A stretch of 64,000 nucleotides of DNA, taken from NCBI RefSeq assembly GCF_006782915.1, contig NZ_VCNP01000003.1, positions 1 to 64,000 on the forward strand, given 5' to 3'. This stretch comes from Streptomyces calvus. GTDB taxonomy: Bacteria > Actinomycetota > Actinomycetes > Streptomycetales > Streptomycetaceae. The notes under the pieces are model-generated. The model was not told where the DNA came from, ran no database searches, and was given only the letters and a program-made list of their open reading frames with translations. The stretch's first letter is position 1. Each line of letters begins with the position of its first letter. This document shows, one piece after another, positions 17,497-24,779 of this stretch. A program made the position numbers and the translations under genes.

Positions 17497-18911
17497 GCGG
17501 GCCGATATCCCTCGAACCCGGGGGCTCCGAGGAGGACACGCTGGCCATCCGGCTGGCCGGCACCCGCCCACTCCGACGCCGTCCCCGCTGGGCCGTCGAC
17601 GAGGCCACACTCACCGTCCGGCTCCCCCGCAGCGGCCCCGACGAGCGGGCGGTCAGCGAACTCGCCGCCGAACTCGCCGACCGCATAGGCCCTGCCGTTC
17701 ACCCCTACGAGGTGGCCGCGCTCCTGGAGGCGGAAGGACTGTCCGCCTCCGTGATCAACGAACGGTACGGTCACCCGAACCTGTTCTCGCTCGCCTCCGC
17801 GCTGTACGAGCGCGTACCGCGCACCTTCCCCGAACCCGCTCCGGCTGCCGATCCCTGGCGTCCCGACACCGTGCGCTGTCTGCTGCGCGGCGTGCTGTTC
17901 GCCCTGCCGGGGCTCGCCTACCTGCTGGCCGCTCCCCTGTGGGACGCGGGCGGGCACGCCGGCGCCCTCGTCGTGGCCGGGGTCGTCTCCTGGGCATGGG
18001 GGCAGGCCCTCGGCCACCGCGCCCACCTGCGGATGGCGACCGGACGCCGGGAGGCGGGCCGTACCCTGCTGGCCGGCGCGCCCGCGGGAGCGGCGGTGGC
18101 AACGGCGATCGCCGCGCTGCCCGCGCAGGGCGGACCGGTGACGTGGGTGGCTGCGGCGCAGTCCGCCTACCTGGCCGCCGCCGGTGTGCTGCTGGTGCTG
18201 GGCCGGGAGCGGCTGCTGCTGGCCGCGCTCAGTCCGCTGCTCGCGGGGGCCGCCGCGCTGCCCTGGTGGGAGCCCGGGCCCGTGCTCCGGAGCGGTCTGC
18301 CCGCGCTGGCGCTGCTCGCCACGCTCGCCGTCACCGCACGGGTCCTGCGCGGCACCCTCTCCGTCCCGGCCGTCACCGGTGCGGGCAGGCCGCGTCTGCT
18401 GTGGTCGCTTCCGTACGGCCTTTTCGGTTTGGCCGCCGCGGTGCTGGTGCTGCTTCAGGGGCGGGAGGAGCCGTACGCGGTGATCGTGCTGACGCTCACC
18501 ATGGGGCCCGCGGAATGGCTGCTGTACCGCTACCGCGGACTGTCGGTCGCCGCGCTGCGCGCCACCGCGACGCCCGCCGGATTCCTGCTGCGCTCGGCCG
18601 GCATCCTCGGCCTCTGTCTGCTCGTGTATCTCGCCCCGCTGCTGCCCGCGGCCCTGCTCATCGGTGCCGACCCCGTCGGCCTGCTGCTCCTCGCGGCCGT
18701 CCTGTGGACCGCTCTGCTGCTGCAGGCCTTCGGAGCGGCCTGGCCGTCGGCCGGTATCTGCCTGGCCGCGGCCGCCGCGGCCGCGGCCGTCGTGCTCTTC
18801 CGGCTGCCGCCGGGCACCGCCCTGGCCCTGCCGCTCAGCTGCGGTGCCGCCGCCCTGTGCCTGTCGGCGTGCGCGCTGCGGCTGCTCGGCCGGCCCTCCC
18901 CGCACGCCTGA
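17493..18911 (+). CDS. Polytopic membrane protein of the polysaccharide operon
   Basis: A 472-residue protein starting GTG 17493 inside the stop of the pelF-like gene. The first 120 residues are soluble, with AAELADRIGPAVHPYEVAAL and SVINERYGHPNLFSLASALY. About 10-11 hydrophobic segments follow, rich in Leu/Ala. By position and topology it could serve the role of PelG (flippase/transport partner of PelF), but I see no sequence signature that proves MATE-type ancestry. Likely forms the membrane channel for the polymer made by the PelF-like enzyme. Confidence 0.75.
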   Translation: MSGPISLEPGGSEEDTLAIRLAGTRPLRRRPRWAVDEATLTVRLPRSGPDERAVSELAAELADRIGPAVHPYEVAALLEAEGLSASVINERYGHPNLFSLASALYERVPRTFPEPAPAADPWRPDTVRCLLRGVLFALPGLAYLLAAPLWDAGGHAGALVVAGVVSWAWGQALGHRAHLRMATGRREAGRTLLAGAPAGAAVATAIAALPAQGGPVTWVAAAQSAYLAAAGVLLVLGRERLLLAALSPLLAGAAALPWWEPGPVLRSGLPALALLATLAVTARVLRGTLSVPAVTGAGRPRLLWSLPYGLFGLAAAVLVLLQGREEPYAVIVLTLTMGPAEWLLYRYRGLSVAALRATATPAGFLLRSAGILGLCLLVYLAPLLPAALLIGADPVGLLLLAAVLWTALLLQAFGAAWPSAGICLAAAAAAAAVVLFRLPPGTALALPLSCGAAALCLSACALRLLGRPSPHA

Positions 18912-18960
18912 TGTCCGGCCCCTGCCCGCTCACCTCCGAAACACCGAAGGGACAACCCAG

Positions 18961-19962
18961 TTGACCTCCGCACCGCTCGCCGCCGTCACTGGAGCCGAGG
19001 GCTTCATCGGCTCGCACCTCACCGAGGCCCTGGTTGCCTCCGGACACCGTGTGAGGGCCATGGCCCAGTACAACTCCTTCTCCTCGTACGGCTGGCTGGA
19101 GACCCTGCACCCCGACGTCCTGGACCAGGTGGAGATCGTCCTCGGCGACGTCCGGGACCCCGGCTCCGTCCGCGGCCTCCTCGAAGGCGCCGACAGCGCC
19201 TACCACCTGGCCGCCCTCATCGCGATCCCCTACTCGTACCGGGCCCCGCACAGTTACGTGGACACCAACGTCACCGGCACCCTCAACGTGCTGGAGGCCG
19301 TACGGGCCCTGGGCACACCCCGGCTGGTGCACACCTCCACCAGCGAGACGTACGGCACCGCGCAGACCGTGCCCATCACCGAGGACCACCCCATCCACAC
19401 GCAGTCCCCGTACGCCGCCTCGAAGGCCGGTGGCGACCGGCTCGCCGACAGTTACCACGCCAGCTTCGACACCCCGGTCGTCACGCTGCGCCCCTTCAAC
19501 ACCTTCGGGCCGCGCCAGTCGATGCGGGCGGTCATCCCCACCGTCATCGGCCAGGTGGCCGCCGGCGAACGCACCATCACGCTCGGAGACCTGCGTCCCA
19601 CCCGGGACTTCACCTTCGTCGAGGACACCGCCCGGGCCTTCCTCGCCGTCGGCACCGCGCCGTCCGAGAAGGTCGTGGGCCGCACCTTCAACGCCGGTAC
19701 CGGCGGCGAGATTTCGGTCGGCGACCTCGTCGCGCTGATCGGCAAGGTGATGGACACGCCGCTCGACGTGCGCGAGGACGAGGCCCGCATCCGCCCGGCC
19801 AACTCCGAGGTGATGCGTCTGGTCGCCGACGCGAGCCGGCTCGCCGCCGCGACCGGCTGGCGGCCCGCCCACACCCTGGAGGAGGGCCTCGCCCACACCG
19901 TGGAGTTCTTCCGCGACCCGGCCAACCTCGCCCGTTACAAGACCGGCATCTACAACATCTGA
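18961..19962 (+). CDS. NAD-dependent UDP-sugar epimerase/dehydratase
   Basis: A 333-residue extended SDR. TGAEGFIGSHLTEAL gives the GxxGxxG cofactor site, followed by HLAALIAIPYSY, TSTSETYGTA (catalytic Ser/Thr) and SPYAASKAGGDRL (YxxxK). It resembles the LegB/GalE-type enzymes acting on UDP-GlcNAc. TTG 18961 is chosen, with AAGGGA 8 nt upstream; the ATG at 18911 is in another frame. In this operon it probably supplies UDP-GalNAc or a related sugar to the polymerase, as Uge3 does in fungal galactosaminogalactan synthesis. Confidence 0.87.
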   Translation: MTSAPLAAVTGAEGFIGSHLTEALVASGHRVRAMAQYNSFSSYGWLETLHPDVLDQVEIVLGDVRDPGSVRGLLEGADSAYHLAALIAIPYSYRAPHSYVDTNVTGTLNVLEAVRALGTPRLVHTSTSETYGTAQTVPITEDHPIHTQSPYAASKAGGDRLADSYHASFDTPVVTLRPFNTFGPRQSMRAVIPTVIGQVAAGERTITLGDLRPTRDFTFVEDTARAFLAVGTAPSEKVVGRTFNAGTGGEISVGDLVALIGKVMDTPLDVREDEARIRPANSEVMRLVADASRLAAATGWRPAHTLEEGLAHTVEFFRDPANLARYKTGIYNI

Positions 19963-20026
19963 CCGCGCGGACCTCGTCCGTCCCGTCCGCGCACGTCACG
20001 AAGCGTTCCCGAAGGAGGAGCCCACG

Positions 20027-20740
20027 ATGCACGCAGTGATCCTGGCCGGAGGCAAGGGCGTACGGCTGCGGCCCTACACCACGGCGCTGCCCAAACCGCT
20101 CGTCCCCATCGGCGACCAGCACGCGATCCTGGAGATCGTGCTGCGCCAGCTCTCCGCCGCCGGCTTCACCAGCTGCACCATCGCGATCGGCCACCTCGGC
20201 GAGATCATCCGCGCCTACGTCGGCGACGGTTCGCAATGGGGCCTGGCCGTCGACTACGCCAGCGAGGAGAGCCCGCTGGGCACCATGGGCCCACTGCTCA
20301 CCCTGCGCGACCGCCTTCCCGAGACGTTCCTGGTGATGAACGGTGACGTCCTCACCGACCTCGACTACGCCGATGTCCTGGCCCGGCACCGCGCCTCCGG
20401 CGCGCCGCTGACCATCGCCACCTACGCCCGCAAGGTGCACATCGACTTCGGGGTGCTGACCACGGACGCCAGCAAGGTCGTGGCGTTCACCGAGAAGCCG
20501 AGCATGGACTACCGCGTCTCCATGGGGGTCTACGGCCTGTCCCGCTCCACGCTGGACGGTTACATGCCCGGTCTGCCTCTGGGGTTCGACGAGCTGGTCC
20601 TCGATCTGCTGAAGTCGGACAACCAGCCGCACGCCTACGAGTTCGACGGCTACTGGCTGGACATCGGCCGCCCCGACGACTACGACCGGGCCAACGCCGA
20701 GTTCACCACCCGCAAGTCGCTTCTGCTCAAGGGAGCCTGA
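20027..20740 (+). CDS. Sugar-phosphate nucleotidyltransferase
   Basis: A 237-residue NTP_transferase domain. The N-terminal AVILAGGKGVRLRPYT is the nucleotide-binding loop and PKPLVPIGDQ the conserved signature. FLVMNGDVLTDLDY carries the metal-binding Asp and FTEKPSMDYRVSMGVYG the sugar-binding segment. The enzyme joins NTP and a sugar-1-phosphate to give an NDP-sugar. It lacks the C-terminal left-handed beta-helix of GlmU-type proteins. GGAGG lies 8-9 nt before ATG 20027. It probably feeds a nucleotide sugar into the exopolysaccharide made by this operon. Confidence 0.9.
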   Translation: MHAVILAGGKGVRLRPYTTALPKPLVPIGDQHAILEIVLRQLSAAGFTSCTIAIGHLGEIIRAYVGDGSQWGLAVDYASEESPLGTMGPLLTLRDRLPETFLVMNGDVLTDLDYADVLARHRASGAPLTIATYARKVHIDFGVLTTDASKVVAFTEKPSMDYRVSMGVYGLSRSTLDGYMPGLPLGFDELVLDLLKSDNQPHAYEFDGYWLDIGRPDDYDRANAEFTTRKSLLLKGA

Positions 20741-20747
20741 GCACCTC

Positions 20748-21644
20748 ATGCGCATTCTCGTCCTGGGTTTCACCGGCTACCTGGGCGCTCACGTCGCCGA
20801 GCGGCTGCGCGCCCTGCCGGGCGCGCTGGTCCTCGGCGGTGGCCGGTCACCGGCCGCCGACCTCGACGTGGACCTGGCCCGCGTCCGCCCGGAGCACCTG
20901 GCGAAGGCCCTCGCCGCCGCCGCGCCCGACGCCGTGGTCAACTGCGCGGGCGCGACCGGCGGTGACCCCGTCGCCATGGCCGAGGTCAACACCCGCGGCC
21001 CCGCGGTGCTGTGCGCCGCTCTGCGTGAGGCGGCCCCCGCGGCCCGGCTGGTGCACCTGGGCTCGGCCGCCGAGTACGGCCCGGGAGCGCCCGGCACCCG
21101 GGTCACGGAGTCGGCGGCCACCCGCCCCGTCGGCTCCTACGGCGCGACCAAGCTCGCGGGCACGGTCGCCGTGACCACCTCGGGACTGGACGCGGTGGTG
21201 CTGCGTGTGGGCAATCCGGTGGGCACGGGAGCGCCGCCCACCTCGCTGCCCGGCCGGATCGCCGCCCTGCTGCGCGAGGCCGGGCCCGGCCCGGAGGCGG
21301 TGCTGCGGCTGGGGGACCTGTCCGCCCACCGCGACTTCGTCGACGTACGGGACGTGGCACGGGCCGCGGTCCTCGCGGCCACGGCCCCGCACCCATTGCC
21401 GCCGGTCCTCAACATCAGCGGGGGCCGGGCCGTCCCGGTGCGCGACCTGGTGCGGGGCCTGACGGCCCTGGCCGGCTTCCGGGGCCGGATCGAGGAGTCC
21501 ACGGCGAGCAGCCCGGCCCGCTCGGCGCGGGTGTCGTGGCAGTGTTCCGACATCACGGCCGCCGTGGAGGGCCTGGGCTGGCGCCCGGCCCACACCCTCG
21601 ACGACGCACTGACCGCACTGTGGGAAGGTCGCCGTACGTCATGA
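20748..21644 (+). CDS. NAD-dependent epimerase/dehydratase (second)
   Basis: A 298-residue extended SDR. LGFTGYLGAHVAERL is the cofactor site, VNCAGATGGDP follows, HLGSAAEYGPG carries the active-site Ser and GSYGATKLAGTVA the YxxxK. RDFVDVRDVARA is typical of sugar-nucleotide epimerases and 4-reductases. The start lies 7 bp after the preceding stop and the 3' end overlaps the next gene by ATGA. It is most likely a second NDP-sugar modifying enzyme of the polysaccharide pathway. Confidence 0.87.
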   Translation: MRILVLGFTGYLGAHVAERLRALPGALVLGGGRSPAADLDVDLARVRPEHLAKALAAAAPDAVVNCAGATGGDPVAMAEVNTRGPAVLCAALREAAPAARLVHLGSAAEYGPGAPGTRVTESAATRPVGSYGATKLAGTVAVTTSGLDAVVLRVGNPVGTGAPPTSLPGRIAALLREAGPGPEAVLRLGDLSAHRDFVDVRDVARAAVLAATAPHPLPPVLNISGGRAVPVRDLVRGLTALAGFRGRIEESTASSPARSARVSWQCSDITAAVEGLGWRPAHTLDDALTALWEGRRTS

Positions 21645-22303
21645 ACCTGCTGATCCCGCTGTACGTCCACCCGGCCGAGGATCCGGGAGCCTGGCACCGG
21701 CTCATCACTGCCGCGTCCCGCACCTACGGAGTCGTCCTCAACCCCGCGAGCGGCCCGGGCGAAGCCCCCGACCCGGCCTTCACCGCCGCGGCCGGCGCCC
21801 TGCGGGACGCGGGCGCACGCCTGCTGGGCTACGTCGACACGGACTACGGGGTGCGCGCCGCGGAGGACGTCATCGAGGACCTGCGCCGCCACCGGGAGTG
21901 GTACGCGGCGGACGGCTGCTTCCTGGACCGCGTGACCGCGAACGCGGACGGGCTCGCGACCTGCCGCCGCCTCGTGCGGACGCTGCGTAGGCTGGGTGCG
22001 GGGACGGTCGTCCTCAATCCCGGAGTCCACCCGGAGCCGGGCTACGCCCGACTCGCCGATCTGACCGTCACGTTCGAGGGCCACTGGTCGACGTACGTCT
22101 CCGCGTTCGCCCGTCCGGCCTGGGCCGCTCGCCGGCCACCCGGACGACTCTGCCACCTGGTCTACGGCGTGCCCGACGCCCTCGTCCCCCTCGCCGTGCG
22201 CACCGCTCACGAACGCGGAGCTGCGGTCTGCGGCCCGGTGACGGGCGAGCCGCCCAATCCCTGGGCCGAGTTGACACCGGCTCTCAGCGGGGCGGAGCGG
22301 TGA
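21641..22303 (+). CDS. Spherulin-4-like glycoside hydrolase (GH135-type)
   Basis: A 220-residue protein without a signal peptide. MNLLIPLYVHPAEDPGAWHR, VVLNPASGPG, LLGYVDTDYG, WYAADGCFLDRV, NPGVHPEPGY and VTFEGHWSTY reproduce in order the conserved strands of the spherulation-specific family 4. This family includes fungal Sph3 (GH135), which cuts galactosaminogalactan. The Asp in VDTDYG and the Glu in TFEG are candidate catalytic residues. Starts within ATGA and ends within GTGA overlaps, so it is translated as part of the operon. The lack of a signal peptide is odd; it may act in the cytoplasm or leave by another route. Confidence 0.82.
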   Translation: MNLLIPLYVHPAEDPGAWHRLITAASRTYGVVLNPASGPGEAPDPAFTAAAGALRDAGARLLGYVDTDYGVRAAEDVIEDLRRHREWYAADGCFLDRVTANADGLATCRRLVRTLRRLGAGTVVLNPGVHPEPGYARLADLTVTFEGHWSTYVSAFARPAWAARRPPGRLCHLVYGVPDALVPLAVRTAHERGAAVCGPVTGEPPNPWAELTPALSGAER

Positions 22304-23136
22304 CACGGGCATGGTCCTGCGCCGCGCTGCTGACCGCGCTGGCGGCCACGGCACTGACGGGCTGCTCCGACAATGAGGAGCGGCCTTCCGGCGGGCACGG
22401 CACGACACCGGCGGCACCGCACGCGACGACGACCGGAGCACGCTGGAAGCCCCGCCCGGGCCTCACCTGGCAGTGGCAACTCGATGGCAGGGTGGATCCG
22501 TCGGCCGACGTGCCCGTCTACGACATCGACGGCTTCGAGAACTCCGCCGCGGACGTGGCCCGGTTGCACCGTGCGGGCCGGAAGGTCATCTGCTACATAA
22601 ACGTCGGCGCGTGGGAGGAGTTCCGGCCGGACCGGGAGGCGTTCCCGCGCTCCGTGCTCGGCCGGCCCAACGGCTGGAAGGGCGAACGGTGGCTGGACAT
22701 CCGTCGGCTGGACGTCCTGCGACCGATCATGGAACGCCGCTTCGACATGTGCCGTGACAAGGGCTTCGACGCGGTGGAACCCGATCTCGTGGAGGGCTAC
22801 GGCAACGACACCGGTTTCCCGCTGACCGCACGTGACCAGCTCAGGTACAACCGCATGATCGCCGCCATCGCCCACGAGCGAGGGCTGTCGGTGGGACTCA
22901 AGAACGACCTTCCTCAGATCCCCCAGCTCGTGGACCACTTCGACTTCGCGGTCAACGAGGAGTGCGCCCAGTACGACGAGTGCGGTGAACTCTCCCCGTT
23001 CGTCGAGGCCGGCAAGGCGGTGTTCCACGTGGAGTACACGGAGCCGCGGAGCAGCTTCTGCGCCGAGTCCCGGCGGCTGGGACTGTCGTCCATGGTGAAG
23101 GAGCCGGCCCTCGGGGTGTGGCGCAGCCCTTGCTGA
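22300..23136 (+). CDS. GH114 endo-alpha-1,4-polygalactosaminidase-like lipoprotein
   Basis: A 278-residue lipoprotein. The signal ends LAATALTGC (lipobox, lipid-modified Cys about residue 22). The catalytic TIM-barrel shows TWQWQLDGRVD, VPVYDIDGFEN, VICYINVGAWEEFRPDREAF, GERWLDIRR, FDAVEPDLVEGY, GLKNDLPQ and FAVNEECAQYDEC, the normal order for GH114 (Ega3-like) enzymes that cleave galactosamine-rich polymers. It starts GTG 22300 overlapping the previous stop. Placed last in the operon, it is expected on the outer membrane face to trim or release the exopolysaccharide. Confidence 0.9.
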   Translation: MTRAWSCAALLTALAATALTGCSDNEERPSGGHGTTPAAPHATTTGARWKPRPGLTWQWQLDGRVDPSADVPVYDIDGFENSAADVARLHRAGRKVICYINVGAWEEFRPDREAFPRSVLGRPNGWKGERWLDIRRLDVLRPIMERRFDMCRDKGFDAVEPDLVEGYGNDTGFPLTARDQLRYNRMIAAIAHERGLSVGLKNDLPQIPQLVDHFDFAVNEECAQYDECGELSPFVEAGKAVFHVEYTEPRSSFCAESRRLGLSSMVKEPALGVWRSPC

Positions 23137-24116
23137 ACCGAGCCGGTGATCCGCTGGACGCGGTTCCCGGGTTCGGCGGTACCGCCGACCGCAGGAGACG
23201 AAAACGGCGTACTGACCGATCAACCCCTCTCGGGGCGATGTCGTTGCGGCCCGGCTGACCGGCACGCTCGATCGGCGGGCCGCCCCGATGTGCTGCGGCG
23301 GCCCCGCCCGGGCCGGCCGCACCGGCGCCGCCGCACGACAGCACGTCCGAGGCCGCCGACGTACGCCTTCCTTGACCACCGGTACGCGGTCGGGTGCGAC
23401 AGAGGCCAGTACAGGAACTGCGTGCCCCGCCTCGCTCCGCCGTACCGGCGCCGGTGGCGACTCGTACGGGGCATCATTCCGACCGGTCGGAGGACGGCCG
23501 ATCACCGCCGCGACCGGCCGTTTTCCGGCAGTCGGGGGACCGCCGCGGCGTGCCCTCCCGATGTCGCCGTCGCACATGTTGCCGTCGCACATGTCGCCGT
23601 CTGCGCACGTGCCGGAATCCGTGTCGGGCGCATCCTCGCCCAGCGCGGCCCGCGCAGCGTCACGGCCATCGGCTCCGCGCCGGGTGTCATCGCCCGCTGA
23701 TCGCGGACGGCGCGGCACAGTGAGTGGCGGGTGGACGCGCGCGGGATGAAACTGGAGGTGACCGGCGCCCGAGAAGCTTCTGACCGCCGCGGCCACCAGC
23801 CGGAACGCGGTGCCCGGCCGCTGCGCCGCACATCCGCAACAAGCTAGACATCCGCATCGCCTGCCTCGCGCCGGACGGGGCCACGGCGACAGGGTCGGGA
23901 CGCGCGCGACGACTGCCTGAACCGCGCCGTCCGCGGGCCATCCGTGACCGGCCGCGTCAGTCGCCGCGCAGCCCCGTGGCCTGACCGCACGAGGCAGGAC
24001 ACGTACGCCTTCGGGGTGACTCGAAGTGCTCGAAGCGGGAACCGGAAGACAAGCTGACGCACGAAGGGAGACCGGGTGCCCGGACGCCCGGCTCCCTCAC
24101 CCGAGGAGAGGCCACG
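23137..24116. other. Long gene-poor region
   Basis: About 980 bp without a supportable gene. Open frames on both strands give low-complexity Arg/Pro/Ala-rich translations. It contains a 15-bp tandem repeat at 23563-23607 and short shards that look like decayed coding DNA but cannot be assigned. Confidence 0.5.
23563..23607. repeat. 15-bp tandem repeat, three copies
   Basis: Copies of GTCGCCGTCGCACAT start at 23563, 23578 (one change) and 23593 (degenerate). The period is a multiple of three, giving VAVAH repeats in one frame, but no credible gene surrounds it. Confidence 0.75.
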
Positions 24117-24743
24117 ATGGCGCACGAAGACGACGCCCGGCAGGCCGTGCCGAACATGCCGGGGACGCGCACGGACGGCGTCGCGCGCCGCCGTCCGCTG
24201 CGGGAGCAGCACGTCGAGGAGACGGTGCGGGTCGCGGTGCCGGTACGGACGGCGTACAACCAGTGGACGCAGTTCAAGACCTTTCCGCGTTTCTCGGCCG
24301 TGGTGCGCGGCGTGGAGCAGCCCAGGCCCACCGTGACCGTCTGGACCATCGGCTACGGCCCGCTTCGCCACCGCTTCGCGGCCGAGATCGTCGAGCAGGA
24401 CCCGGACGCCTACCTGGCCTGGCGCGGTCTGGAGCAGTACCCCTCTCACCAGGGCGAGGTCGAGTTCCGGCCGACGGAGTCCGGCGGCACCGCGATCACC
24501 GTCCGCATGCTCCTGGAGCCGCAGGGAGGTGCGCGGATCCTCGCCGCCTCGTCCAGGGCGGCCCGCCTGACCGCCCGGCTGACCGCTCGGCTGGTGCGCG
24601 GCGAACTCATGCACTTCAAGCGGTTCATCGAGGGACTGGGGCAGGAGAGCGGCGCCTGGCGCGGCACCATCCGCAACGGCCGCGTGCAGTACGAGCACCC
24701 GGAACCGCCCAGGAGCCGCGTGGCTCGGTGGCCCGTCGGCTGA
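24117..24743 (+). CDS. SRPBCC/START-like (polyketide cyclase/dehydrase type) protein
   Basis: A 208-residue soluble protein. After a 30-residue hydrophilic N terminus comes the SRPBCC pattern: EETVRVAVPVRTAYNQWTQF, FPRFSAVVRGVEQ, VTVWTIGYGPLRHRFAAEI, WRGLEQYPSHQGEVEF and a long C-terminal helix ending GELMHFKRFIEG. These domains bind hydrophobic ligands in a deep pocket. GAGGAGAGG precedes ATG 24117. It lies 36 bp upstream of the molybdoprotein gene and is probably in the same operon. The ligand is unknown. Confidence 0.85.
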   Translation: MAHEDDARQAVPNMPGTRTDGVARRRPLREQHVEETVRVAVPVRTAYNQWTQFKTFPRFSAVVRGVEQPRPTVTVWTIGYGPLRHRFAAEIVEQDPDAYLAWRGLEQYPSHQGEVEFRPTESGGTAITVRMLLEPQGGARILAASSRAARLTARLTARLVRGELMHFKRFIEGLGQESGAWRGTIRNGRVQYEHPEPPRSRVARWPVG

Positions 24744-24779
24744 CCGGCGTGCCGGACACGGCAAGAGAAAGGCGAACCC

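Noticed and set aside
17493..18911. Naming the membrane protein PelG
   Set aside because: Position next to the PelF-like gene fits, but no MATE/PelG motif could be read, so no symbol is given.
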